From Roridomyces roridus (Eukaryota; Basidiomycota; Agaricomycetes; Agaricales; Mycenaceae), in the NCBI GenBank assembly GCA_029378245.1, contig JARKIF010000004.1, positions 1,240,001-1,304,000 on the forward strand: a stretch of 64,000 nt of DNA. The letters are read 5' to 3'. The notes under the pieces were generated by a model. That model saw nothing but the letters and a program-made list of their open reading frames with translations. It was not told where the DNA came from and made no database searches. Both the position numbers and the translations under genes were made by a program. Shown here one piece after another: positions 31,293-42,594 of the stretch (the first letter of the stretch is position 1; each line of letters opens with the position of its first letter).

Positions 31293-34263
31293 ATGCACTC
31301 TCAGTCATCATCCGCAGACTCCCCAGGCTCGGGCTCAGCACCATCCCCGACGAACAGCTCCGAGAAGAATTCAAAGCATCAGCACGGCGAAAAGAGGGTT
31401 CCTTTGGCTTGCCACCGATGTCGCGCCAAGCGCGCTAGGTGTTCCGGCGAGAAGCCCGTTTGCAAGGCCTGCGTAAAGGCTCAGGAAGAGTGTGTGTGGC
31501 CAGAGGGAAGGAGACGCAAACGCACGCGGAGGGAGATGGAGGCAGAGGAGCGAAGGCTGAGGGAGGAGGCTGCTGCGGCTCCTGCTGTGTTTTCCTCGTC
31601 GGATTCGGCTTGGGTAAGTGAAACGTGGAGCTACCGGGAAACACGCTGATTCGAGTATAGAACACGACTTCGACGCCGTCTTTTTTGTGGCCTCCACCGC
31701 CGAGTACTTCGTCACCGGCTGGGATTATTCATGAGGCGACTTCGCCGACGCTGGCTTTTGGGCTAGGAAGAAACTCGCAGGAGGCCGTTGTTCGCTCGCT
31801 ACAATCTCAAGTCGCGTTCATTGATGGAGATCCGTCCTTGCAGGAAGATCTTGAGCTGTATTACTACCGTTTCGTGCGTAGCGCTCCCTCTTCCGTCTTC
31901 CACTCTAAAGTTATGTAGTCCGGATCTACCGCCATCCAGTGCGAGACATTTTCACCTTTTTTTCTGAGACTGAGCACCTTTACAGTCCTGGAATCAATCG
32001 CATTTCCCTCAAATTACAGCCTAGGACGGCAGCATCCCCAGCGAGCGCGCCTGTCCCTTCTTCCGAGTCTCTGGACACACCCCCAGTGCAGACGGAACTC
32101 TTTGATGACTCGGGCCTCCCACTACCGAACGTTTACATCCCCCTCCTCGACACCTTCTTCCGCACTATGAGCCGCCATTTTCCGAGCATCAGTAGGAAGC
32201 GAATGGAGGAAAGACTCGAGACGGGGACCATGTCTGCGTTTCTTCTCAATTGTGCGTCCGGCGTCTCTTGGAATGTTGCTTGAGCTGACTGTCTCAGGTA
32301 TATGCGCAATCAGTGCGAGGTTTCACCTCTCGGGCGACTCCTCCCCGACCAAGGCGAGAAGGTTTTATTGAAATCTCGACGAACTGCTGATCTTGGGACA
32401 CAGGCCTGCGCTCCCTTCCTCACCAAGGCTCAAGAATTGGTTATTCCTCTTCTGCATCTTCCGACAACCGACTGTGTGACTGGGCTTTTACTTTTGGCAT
32501 GGGCGAATTATGGCCAGGTGAGTAGTTTCCCGCGCGAGAGTCTCGGAACTTGAACACCGGCAGAATTCTGAAAGTGCATTATGGGTAAGAAACAACGAAC
32601 TGCATTTTTTCTGAACGAATCTGAAGTGAACTTAGCAATACTCCGGGTAAGATATCTTCCTTCGCTCGGTGGCCGCTGAACTCAATTGCTGCAGGATGGC
32701 CATTCGAATGGCGTTGGATCTGGGGCTGCACGAAATTTCAGAGATATACGAATCGGAAGCGCATATTGTTCGGACGCGACTCTTGTTCTGGAGCCTGTTC
32801 ATCACCGTAAGTAAATCAATTTTGGCTGGGACTTTTTACAAGACGCATCCAGGATCGTATCCTCGCGTTTTCGACCGGCCGCCCGCCGAGCATACCCGAA
32901 GAGGTGAATCTTTTCTTTTTCTAGTCATCCGCGCATTGAACTTGATTAGATTATCGAAATACCACTCCCAAGCGACGAAGATTTCGTTCCCGACCCTGCG
33001 CGAACAAACGACCCCATGGCAGCGACCGAGATACCTCAGCCTACGCCTTTCGTGCAGATTGTACGCCTGATGGTGCTTTGTGGACGGATTGCAAATGTGC
33101 TCAATGGGCAGCGCAGTCGGCCGAGGACGCTCGTTGGACCTGGGTCGGTTACGAGCCCGGAGGTGTTGCGCGGGTTGCAGACGCAATTGGTGCAATTCTA
33201 CGCCGACCTGCCGGAGCCGATGAAATGGAGTGTGGATGCGTTCAAATATCAAGAGGAAAGGGGCCATGGCGGCTCGTTCCTGACGCTCCATCTCTGGGCG
33301 AACGGGATTATGGCGTTAATCTACCACACCGAGCTGTTGAGCAGCCCGTCGGGTATGGAGACCCCGTTGTCGAGCAATATGGATCGCAGCGTCAAGCTCT
33401 CCATTGCGAGTTCGCGGACGATCAGCGAGTGTATGGTCTTTGGGGATTTGTTTGCGTCGCACTCATATGTATGCGTGTCCTTTTTTCCAAGTCCATTCTG
33501 CTGATCCGATTCCACTGGCAGCTTTCGAGCCCGTTCACGGTGCAGCCGATATACATTGCTTGGTGGGCGATTTCTGGGTTTCAAAGCATTTTCCTCATTC
33601 GATCGTCCGCAGTCTAGCCTTCATACACGACATCAAGTTCAGTGCGATGGACGTGCAGCTTTCCACAGAAAGGCCGAGGAATGTGGACGTGCTCCTCACC
33701 TCGATGGCCCGGCAGAATTTGAGCGTCTTGATGAAGGCGTTGGCGTACGTGCCCTCCCTCTTCCACTATTTCTCCTGTCTGACTTTTTTGGCATAGGCGG
33801 ATGGAGCAGATGTGGGCCGGCGTGGCGTACGTGACGAATCTCCTGGAGCAGCGTGCTGAGGGTGAGTCCACCAGTACGTGTTTTGGATTGAGGCTGAGTC
33901 GAAGCTAGGTCTAGGCCAATTTCGTGTCGATCCAGTGCGCAAGTCGAAAAAGACGTTCATATCTCTCCCCGACATGGGGTTGCTGCGGCGGTTTACTGGT
34001 GCGTTTTCCCCCAAGATTATGCATGTTCCTTGCCGACCGTGGTGACTGTAGACTCGGACCTGCCGCACAACACTGCACCGGCGACAGACACGTCACTGCG
34101 CAAGTCTATTGCAAAAGAGGCCGAGACGCGGACGTGCTCCCTCGACGACTTGCTGAGCAGCTACTCCATCTCCGAGTACTTTGTGCAGCCCGCCGAGGCC
34201 TTTGACTTGGAAAACTTTTTGTCTTGTGTTGGGTATGAGAATGCCGGGATGGCAGTAGGCTGA
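31293..34263 (+). CDS. Zn2Cys6 fungal transcription factor
   Basis: ATG 31293. Near residue 40 is the binuclear zinc cluster VPLACHRCRAKRARCSG followed by KPVCKACVKAQEECVWP, giving six Cys with spacing 2-6-5-2-6. An Arg/Lys-rich linker (RRRKRTRREME) follows. The middle region (LLDTFFRTMSRHFPSI, LLLAWANYGQ, MAIRMALDLGLHE, RTRLLFWSLFITDRILAF, TGRPPSIPEE) is the fungal-specific transcription factor domain. The C-terminus (SYSISEYFVQPAEAFDLENF) is acidic/aromatic and may activate. More than ten introns. It is placed centrally in the sugar cluster, between the MFS gene and the transketolase-type gene, and is the natural candidate for the pathway regulator. Confidence 0.88.
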
Positions 34264-34334
34264 TTTGATGACGGACCCATAACCCAAGTTTGTATAAGTA
34301 TTGTATGTATTCCACATTATCCTATTTGGTATCA

Positions 34335-36958
34335 CTACACAGTGTGCGGGCCTGCATGCTGCTTGGCAAAGCCGAGCAAGAGCTCCTCAAACTCGCCCAC
34401 CGGGGGTAAAACAATCTTCCCATCAACACGCTTCGAGTCGGCGAACGCTCCAACCTTCTCGACGATGGTATCGACGCCAAAGCCAAACAGGTCGAAAAGC
34501 GTAGCTTGCTGTGAGTCTTGTTAGCAAAGGAAGAGAAAGAAGGAAGGAGAGAACTCACGGGTGCGCTAAGACCAAAGGTGTGCATACTAAACGAGGCATG
34601 GGCGTATCTAGCCCAGCCATAGCTGCCCCATGCCTCGATGGCAACACAGAGGGCCTTCCCGCTAGCGAGGACAGAACGCCGGTACTCGGCGGGTTGCCGA
34701 TCGAAATGCGACTGCGAAGGCATCGACACGACGCGCACTCGGAATTTGGGCGCGAGCTTCTTGGCCACCTCGATAGCGCGGTAGACCTCGGAACCAGTGG
34801 CGATGATGACCAGCTCGGGGTCCTCGTCGTTGGGCGTGGTGGAGAAGATGGGGTAGGCGCCGAGCTTGACTTTGGAGCGGTCAGACCCGTCGAGGAGAGG
34901 GACTTCTTGACGCGTGGTGATCAAGATGGAAGGAGTGTGGGCAGCGTCGAGGGCGACTTCCCAGGCCCCGAGAACTTCTTCGACGTCGCAAGGGCGAATC
35001 AAATTCATGTTGGGCAACGCTCGGAAAAAGGTTCCCAGGCTACAGTACAGATTCAGTCAAGTTGATGGCAGGGGGAAAAGCAGTAAACGCACGCGATAGA
35101 CTGATGTGTAGGCCCATCCTCGCCAACACCAATCGAATCGTGAGTGGCGATGCCAATGAAGCGGAGGCCCTGAAGGGCGCTCATGCGCACACCCGAGGCT
35201 GCATACAGCCAGAACTGGAAGTACGACGAACAGACCCTGCAAAGAGTTAGTTACCGATAGCAAGCAAACGTCAGGCGAACTCACGGAATGATCATGCCAT
35301 TCTGGTAAGCGTTCATGCCGTTCGCAATGCCAATCATAGCAAACTCGCGAATGCCATAGCGAATCTGTCGTCCTGAATAGTCACCAAAGCCAGTCTCCGG
35401 CTGTAAGGAAGGTAAGTGGGGAGTCTCGAAGAAGAAGAAGAAAACACACGTTTTGGAACTCTGTATGTCCCTTCCAATGAACAAAGGTAGACTCCATCAG
35501 ATCTGCCGAGCCAACCATGAAATTCGGGTACTTGGGGAAGAGGGCGGTTGCAACGATCCCAGACGATTTCCGCGTTGCCTGAGCTGCAGAGGGAAGGGCG
35601 CTCTTGGGCGGCAAGGAATCCCGCCAGCCCGCTGGTAGCTCGCCCGTCAGACGCTGCTCAATCTCGGCATACTCTGCTGGGTATTCCTGTTGATACTTGG
35701 CATACAGCGCATTCCAGGTCGCTTCGTCCTCGGCACCGCGTTGCACCACAGGGCGGAAGTACTCTGTTAATCCTCCTCAATGAATTGTCGGATCCTCGCA
35801 ATGGAAATGACGCACCATACACCTGCTCAGGCACAACAAACTTGGCCTCGGGGTCAAATCCGAAAGCAGTCTTGACGTAGGCGACCTCCTCCTCGCCCAA
35901 AGCGGCTCCATGAACGGCACCCGTGTTGGCTTTGCGGCTGCCGAAACCAATGGTGGTCCGGACGTGCACGAAGGTGGGCTTGCCCTTGGTCGTCTTGGCT
36001 TCTTGCAGGGCTGCAACGATGGCATGGAGCTATTGACAATGAGTAAAAGGAAAGATGAAATGACTGCGGCTTACATCGTTGGTCCCATCATAGACTTCAA
36101 TAACGTGGAATCCGACGGATTTCATCTTGTCCGATGTCACGTCGGTGAAGCACGTCTCGATACTGCCATCGACAGTGACCTATAGGCAGGTGAGCAGTTT
36201 GTGAAACTCGCACAAGGCAACATACCGAGTTATCATCATACACAACGATGAGGTTGTCGAGCCTCAAATGCCCAGCCATCGATAGGGCCTCCTGGCCAAC
36301 GCCCTCCTGCAAGCACCCGTCGCCAGTAAAGCACCAGATCTTGTTGTCGACGATGTCAAAGTTGGGCTTGTTGTACGTGGCAGCGAGGTTCTTGGCGGCC
36401 ATGGCCAGCCCAACGGCGTTGGCGATGCCTTGGCCAAGAAGTCCAGTAGTGAGCTCGATACCGGGGAACTCGATCTCTGGGTGTCCAGCGGCGATCTAAA
36501 AACGTATAAGCAGTTAAACAAAAAGGATCAAGGGAGCCGTACGCCAAACTTGGGATTATGGTACTGCCTCAGGGCGTCGATGGACCAGGCTTCGTAACCT
36601 GTCAGGTGAAGGTGGATATATTGCCAAAGGCACGCGTGGCCCGCGCTCAAAACGAAACGGTCGCGATTGAACCTAATGTCATGTCAATAGATGCAATCGA
36701 ATTGGATGATTGGACACACCAGTCGGGATTCTTGGGATTGTACCGCATCAGATGGCGCCAGAGAGCCACGCCGATAGCAGCAGCGCCCATGACAGTGCCT
36801 GGGTGGCCACCTTTAAACTGAACGAGTGAATCAGTATTGAAAAACTTGGTGTATTGGAATGGACTCACAGCCTGAGTTAAATCGGCACCAAGTATGCGAA
36901 CGGTGTTGAGGACGAGCTGCTCAGTCTCCGACTGCTTAACTCCATTCTGGGGGGCCAT
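34335..36958 (-). CDS. Transketolase family, dihydroxyacetone-synthase-like
   Basis: ATG 36958; more than ten exons give about 700 residues. Thiamine-diphosphate stations are present: [93 protein letters not shown] and [16 protein letters not shown]. Two stations are closer to yeast dihydroxyacetone synthase than to ordinary transketolase. GGHPGxxMG replaces the common S-G-H-P-G-x-P-L-G, and G-H-A-C-L-x-Q-Y replaces G-H-A-x-x-L-L-Y. Dihydroxyacetone synthase moves a ketol unit from xylulose-5-P to formaldehyde or another aldehyde, making dihydroxyacetone. The C-terminus (GPHTV) is not a peroxisomal PTS1 signal, unlike the methylotroph enzyme. It is divergent from the DAK gene (610 bp), and its partner role is strongly suggested by that pairing. 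Confidence 0.85.
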
Positions 36959-37568
36959 TGGGGAAATGCGGGGATTTGACTATGGGGTGCCATGCAAGGC
37001 ACCGGGGTCGCGTATTTATTCAGCAGAAGGCAAGGAATCAGAGTGATCGACCGGGCTGCCAGGAATTATACGACTCCAGGCCGGAAGATGGAACACGCAG
37101 GGCAGGGCTGAGTGATGAGAAGAGGAGCCCTGAAGCAGTCCAGAGGACAAAACCGCTGCAGAACACTCTCCCCCGCAGCCAACTGACATGCTCCGCTCTC
37201 TCCGTCCACACGGAGTGTGTTCTCTATATTGCTTTCGATTGACTGTCGGGTTCGGATATCGGGATCGACCACCAGGAAGTATATCGTCCCGGTGTATCCG
37301 CCGGGAGTAAATCAACTTCCGAGGGGTTAACCTTCTGCAAGCTCGTCTCGTCGTCGTCGTGGTCGACGGTCGGTGGCAGCATGGAATCATAATCATTGCT
37401 GTTGGTCGCGGGAAAGAGCTGCGCGTAAACATCAACAAGCGCGTCAAACACACGCGCCTCCTTCGCTTCACCCCTCCATACATATGATCCCGGGCCTAAT
37501 CCGCTTCAACCCGGAACGAAAAATGGCACAAAAGCTGGACCCAATGTCCCTGGGGTAGCCTCGTAGCC
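36959..37568. promoter_or_regulatory. Bidirectional promoter, transketolase-type / DAK genes
   Basis: The 610-bp divergent spacer is rich in CCGG sites. TCGGGTTCGGATATCGGG (about 37246-37263) carries three CGG triplets, and CCCGGAAC lies at 37510-37517, identical to the octamer in the DenD/RpiB spacer. These are candidate Zn2Cys6 binding sites. No gene is seen. Confidence 0.4.
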
Positions 37569-39540
37569 ATGACTGACCGACACGTCTTCTCCGATCACAC
37601 CACCCTCGTCGTAAAGTCCCTCCAAGGGCTTGTCGCCTCCCAGCCCAACCTCTCTCTCATCCCATCCATCAAGACCGTATTCGACGCAGCGCACGACGAA
37701 TCTAAAGTCTCACTCATCTGCGGCGGCGGTGCGGGCCACGAACCCGGTTCTACAGGATTCGTCGGCCGCGGCTTGTTGAGTGCCAGCGTGAGTGGCGACA
37801 CCTTTGCGAGTCCCAGCGCACGGCAGGTCTCTGGGGCTATTAAAGCTGTGCCCAGTACGGAGGGCACGCTGCTCATAATCACAAACTATACGGGCGACAA
37901 TCTGCATTTTGGACTGGCGTGTCAGCAAGCAAGAGCGAATGGCCTCGAGAAAATCGCGATTCTTCCTGTGGGAGATGATGTTTCGGTCGGAAGGACCAAG
38001 GGGGCATTGGTTGGGAGGAGGGCCATGGTTCGTTGCTTTCTGAACTTGACTATTTGAGCTGACCCGTGCGTAGGCTGGGACGATCCTCGTATGCAAAATC
38101 CTTGGCGCTGCAGCAGAAGCGAGTTGGTCGTTTGAAGAAGTTCAGAAACTTGGTCGAGGTGTCACCAGTGCTATCGCCTCGATTGGGTGCACGCTTGGCC
38201 ATTGCCACGTTCCGGGACGCGCCGACTACGCGCTCATTCCAGAGGATACAGTGGAGATTGGACTAGGGTTGCATAACGAGCCGGTCGGTTGCGCTTTTTT
38301 CTCTATTTCTTTTGACTAACGTGATTGGCAGGGCGTATGGGTCGTCAAGCCGCAGCCCTCTTCGACGGAGCTCATCGCCCGGATGCTCAAGCTCATTCTA
38401 GACAAGGACGACCCCGAGCGCGCCTTTGTTCCCTTTGACGCGCAAGACGAGGTGGTGCTCCTGGTGAACAACATGGGTGGGATGAGCGTGTTGGAGATGT
38501 ACGCCATCGTGGACGAGACGCTCGTGCAACTCAAACAAGCTGGCCTCGTCCCCACCCGCGTGTTTTGCGGCCCCTTCATGACATCTCTCAACGCTCCCGG
38601 TTTCTCGTTGACGCTTCTGAACCTCACCCACATTGCGAAATCCGTGTCTTCGGTTGAGGAACTGATCAAATTTGTCGACGCGCCGCATGCCTCTGCGGCG
38701 TGGCCGTCCAAGAGCGTCTACCCCACGCCAACGCATTTGGAGAAACGCGCGCGCGAGGAGAAGTTTATTGAGATATGCGTCACGGAGCATAAACTCGCGA
38801 AGAGTGGGGGACCGACGCTCAAGGGTGTGTGTGTTTTCTTTTGTTCAGAATGGGTGCTGATGGCAATACAAGTCGACCCGGCGGTCCTCGTGGGTGCCAT
38901 GCGTGCAGGTGCGGCGGCGGTGCTAAAGGCGGAGCCCGATCTTACGCGGTGGGATACTATCGTCGGGGATGGTGACTGCGGTGAGACCTGTGCAGCTGGC
39001 GCACAAGGTAAGCAGCGCAGCTTCCAACAATGTTCAGCAATTAAATTCTCCACAGCGGTTCTCTCGGCGCTCGACAATGGCCTCGGTTCGGACGGGGAGG
39101 TGGTCAACTTGCTTCGCCTGTTGACAGAGCTAATCGACGATACGTGTGGCGGTACACTCGGCGCCATCTTCTCCATCTTCCTCGCCTCGTTGACGACTGA
39201 AGTGCGTACACTCGCGGCCACCACTTCGACCGCGGACCTCGCATTCTGGGGCAAGGCAGGAAACCGGGCGATCGGGACGTTGAAGCTGAGCACGGCAGCG
39301 AGGGTCGGGCACCGTACCGTCATGGATGCGCTCATCCCGTTCGTCGAGGCACTGGAGACTGCGTCAGATTTCGAGGCGGCTGTTGAGGCGTGTCGGGCGG
39401 GCGGGGAGGGCACAGCCAAGTTGGTGGCCAAGCTGGGAAGAGCGACGTATGTCGGTGACAATGGCAATCTGCCGCCGGATCCGGGGGCGATGTGTTTGGT
39501 TTTCTTGACGAAGGGAATGGGCGACGTGCTGAAGAAGTAA
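37569..39540 (+). CDS. DAK: Dihydroxyacetone kinase (DAK)
   Basis: ATG 37569 to TAA at 39538-39540, four to five exons, about 590 residues. The K domain has SLICGGGAGHEPGSTGFVG, GTLLIITNYTGDNLHFGLA and LGHCHVPGR, where the His that covalently holds the ketone substrate is expected. It also has GLGLHNEPG and VVLLVNNMGGMSVLEMY. The L domain has DTIVGDGDCGETCAAGAQ (Asp cluster for Mg-ATP) and DTCGGTLGAIFSIFLASL. Both domains are on one chain, as in yeast DAK1/2. The enzyme phosphorylates dihydroxyacetone, and relatives phosphorylate erythrulose. The C-terminus (VLKK) is not a clear PTS1. It is divergent from the dihydroxyacetone-synthase-like gene, giving a synthase-kinase pair. Confidence 0.92.
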
Positions 39541-39636
39541 TTTCTAGTTTTGTACTCATTTTAGGTCGTATATGTATGCATTGGGGTAAAATCTCAAGTC
39601 GCTAAGGGAAAATCCAGGCTAGTCATATTTCAAAAA

Positions 39637-39740
39637 ATCCGTTGGTAACCCTGTTCTTGAGTCGCGCCTTTCGCTCATCGCGACGAAGAAGCTGAACGAT
39701 CAAGGCCGTCCAACCGACTGAATTTGATCGTGGATCGACC
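39637..39740 (-). repeat. Duplicated MFS last-exon fragment, copy 1
   Basis: On the minus strand this reads SVGWTALIVQLLRRDERKAR, the end of an ACS-family transporter's last membrane segment and tail. It has a diverged second copy at 39918-40025. The two differ by scattered substitutions and a 2-bp indel that puts the tails in different frames. Both lie downstream of the broken transporter at 40266-42415. Confidence 0.5.
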
Positions 39741-39917
39741 ATCGCCACTTCAAGCAGGTGGCGCACCTAGTACTTGGAAATCTCTTTTTGGTCGGAGCAA
39801 AGGATAGCAAGAACGCGGTTCCGCGATTCCGCATTCCAGAGTACCAAAAGGTTCCATCGAATCCATCCAACGAGCACTTCGTTTCTGTAAAGAACATTGT
39901 TACAGTTAAAAGTCAAA

Positions 39918-40025
39918 GAATCCTCTGATAACCCTGTTCTTCTCGCGCCTTTCGTTCATCTCGACGAAGCAGGTAAAGAATCAAAGCCGTCCAACCGACT
40001 GGATTTGATCGTCAATCGAATATCA
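39918..40025 (-). repeat. Duplicated MFS last-exon fragment, copy 2
   Basis: On the minus strand this reads SVGWTALILYLLRRDERKAR, followed by a shifted tail and stop. It is the partner of 39637-39740. Only one of the two can be the original last exon. Confidence 0.5.
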
Positions 40026-40265
40026 CAAGAAAAAAAAGGTGACGCACCTAGCAGAAATTCCAAAACTAGTAGGGGTAAGAATCAAGAATTGTCGTTGAAT
40101 AGACAGACACACTGGTTGAATAGTAATACCCCACTGTTGCGCGGGGAAATTCGGTGGTTTTCCACACAAAGTTGGGTGCTATCCCATCGACCAGGAATCC
40201 CAACGCGCTCGCCCACGCTATACAGAGTGCGCGCAATTCATTCTAGGTCGCAGGTTGAGAGCCTC

Positions 40266-42415
40266 TCAATTGAAGGAGATGAGTCTCACGTCTTCTCGGA
40301 GGATTTCATTCATCCAATTGAGAACCAAAGATCCAGCCGCCTGAAATCGTCAAGAGACTAGAAAAGACTGAGTTGGGTCACGCACGCCCAGAGTCATCAG
40401 GTAGAAATACACAAAGTGGGCCGTGATATTGGTGTACAGAGGCATCGCCAACCATGTTGCATTGCAGACAATCGTCCAGATAGCTCCGCCCATGATAAAG
40501 GGCCACCGTGAGCCTATTGAGACACGCTCTGCACGAGAAGCTAGCGGATTGGAAGGGCGGCTTCCTACCTTTCGCAGGACCATCGCTGATACATGCTTGT
40601 ACAAATGACGCAAAAACATAGAATGCAGTCACTGGGACTGGCATTACTAACATGCCATCAGATGTGGCCGGAGAGAATAAGTGACAACTGACGCAGCTGG
40701 ATTTGAGTGAGACTGAACCTTTTACCAGGAACAGGATATGGCTCGACGTTGAAACTTTTGAGCCAGTATTGCATGGGAGTTGCGACTTGACCGTTAATGA
40801 AGAGAACATATCCCAATGGCAGTATCCAGAAGCGCCAGCCACTGAGAATGCGTTGTAACTTGACTTTAGTCCACGGCTCGTCCTCTTTGCGTCCGGTAGG
40901 ATTCATTCTTGCCCGGGCCAGTTCAATGTCCTGTAGCTATGAAATACACTTGCACCCAGATATTCGAACCGATGTACCTGTGTGTTGAGGACAAACGACG
41001 GTGTCGGTGACCACGGAAGATTCGGCATGAACGCAAAACCGAACAAGGCAATTGGGAGCGTGCTAAATCATGGTGAGTTTTCTGCTAACCATCTATAAAA
41101 ACGGACATCATAGCATCGGGCCCTGAAGGCCTTCATCCCGGTTCCCAAATTCCTGAAGGCCTTCGGAATGGCGAAGGCCTTCACCTGAAGGGCGGGCCGA
41201 AGGTCTTGAATGATTTTCCCACGCCTGTTGAATGGGGCAATCTGGCAGGCACCCGGACGGAATTTTTTGTGCATCCCTCAAGCCTCCCTGGGGCGTTCCT
41301 GTGTTGTTTCAAGCCACCCGCTCAACACATCCTCACCTACTTTTGGAATCGGAGTCCCTGCCTTTGCCCCCATCACGTGACAGGTGAAGGCCTTCATCAA
41401 GGGCTCAGCGGCCAGGACCAAAAGTCCGAAGGCCTTGATGAAGCCCCGACTGAATGCCTTCATTTCGGAAGGCCTTCGCCCCTCGGGAGAACGCTGTAGC
41501 ATCCAGGATCATGAGCCACCTGTATGAAAAAATAAAAACCAAGACGAGAAGATGGCAAACATGGTGTTATACCGCCAGCCAGCCAGCTCCCAAACACCGT
41601 GCAGATGGTGATAGGCCGCCGTCTGCAAGAAGCCGGACAACATGATCCCGGCGTTGCCCATTGCCAAGACAATTGTGGTACGTTTCGCCAGTTCCCTAGA
41701 AGTGTACCAGGAACCAAACATGTAGTTCACGCCGGGATAAAATCCCGCTTCTGACAACCCAACTGGATAGGTGTGAATATTGCGCAAATCGGAAGAAAAG
41801 GATAAATATAACCCAGAAACCTCAGTGTGTAGAGTGTTTGCATATTTCGTACCGAATATGTCGCAAGGGTTGCCATACCCCAGGCCAGGACGAGCTACAA
41901 CACTGGTCAATGTAGTGCTCGCCAGAGGAACATCCACCCGCACCGTCGGCATAACGAGCCGGGGAGGTTTCCGGGTCAGCAGTATAGTAGACGGAATTTG
42001 GCCCAGGACATAACTGTAACGGCGATGAGCATTTAGGTAGACCATAGCTGCCTTTGATCTCGCCCTGCATTGTAGAACGAATTGGCGTGCACCAACTCGT
42101 TTCCATACATATTTAAATCCTCTTTCATTCCGGCGAAGAACTACATAGGACTCAAATTATGTGTGGAACTTTGAACGTGAGCACCTACTGCGTTGGTGAT
42201 GTTTTTCTAGAATAGAGCATGAGCTGGACTCCTGGTCGTAAGTATGATAAGTAAGAGCTCACTTCGTCCAATCTCTTGACAAAGTACCCCAAAGAAGTAA
42301 AAATCAGCAAGGTCTTGTCTAATTTGAACACCAGTTGCCGTTCTTCCTGTGTCGTCTCGGCTGAATCCCACAGCAACGCCAGCCAGGACTGGCTCTGGGC
42401 CGGAGCACCGGTCAT
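40266..42415 (-). pseudogene. ACS-family MFS transporter, broken by a small repetitive element
   Basis: ATG 42415 starts MTGAPAQSQSWLALLWDS, then RQLVFKLDKTLLIFTSLGYF, GMKEDLNMYGNEL, YVLGQIPSTILLTR, GLSEAGFYPGVNYMFGSWY, LPIALFGFAFMPNLPWSPTP and RFWILPLGYVLFINGQVATP. The C-terminal exons include RWPFIMGGAIWTIVC and GSLVLNWMNEILRED. In the exon encoding WLMILDAM the coding sequence is interrupted by a 379-bp segment (41118-41496) flanked by the 7-bp repeat TAGCATC. Removing it restores D-A-M-I-T-L-P-I-A-L-F-G-F, a family hallmark. The 3' end is also irregular, with duplicated last-exon fragments. It is the second transporter of the sugar cluster and probably no longer functional. Confidence 0.7.
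41118..41496. mobile_element. MITE-like insertion with repeated GAAGGCCTTC palindromes
   Basis: The 379-bp segment contains at least six occurrences of AAGGCCTT, most as the 10-bp palindrome GAAGGCCTTC, arranged near both ends. It is flanked by direct repeats TAGCATC at 41111-41117 and 41497-41503. It has no coding capacity. The end sequences are roughly inverted (GGGCCCTGAAGGCCTTC on one side, GGGGCGAAGGCCTTC read from the other). It lies inside a coding exon of an MFS gene. A non-autonomous DNA transposon is the simplest reading; the superfamily is not determined. Confidence 0.65.
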
Positions 42416-42594
42416 CTCAGTGGGAGAAGCGGAGACAAAGCGGAGGTTCACTTTGCTTTGCCGACGACCGAGGCAAAATGAAGGCTTTGATCGCCCAAGC
42501 TCAAAAAAGGAAACTTCACGTCCCAGCTAAGTACTATCACAGCCATCAAAATGGCTCTCTTCTTTCGTTACCTCGACCATTTCGTTATCTCACC

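Noticed and set aside
34335..39540. Classical peroxisomal methanol-assimilation pathway
   Set aside because: Neither the transketolase-type enzyme nor DAK ends in a PTS1 tripeptide, and no alcohol oxidase or catalase gene is in the window. The pathway link is kept only as one hypothesis.
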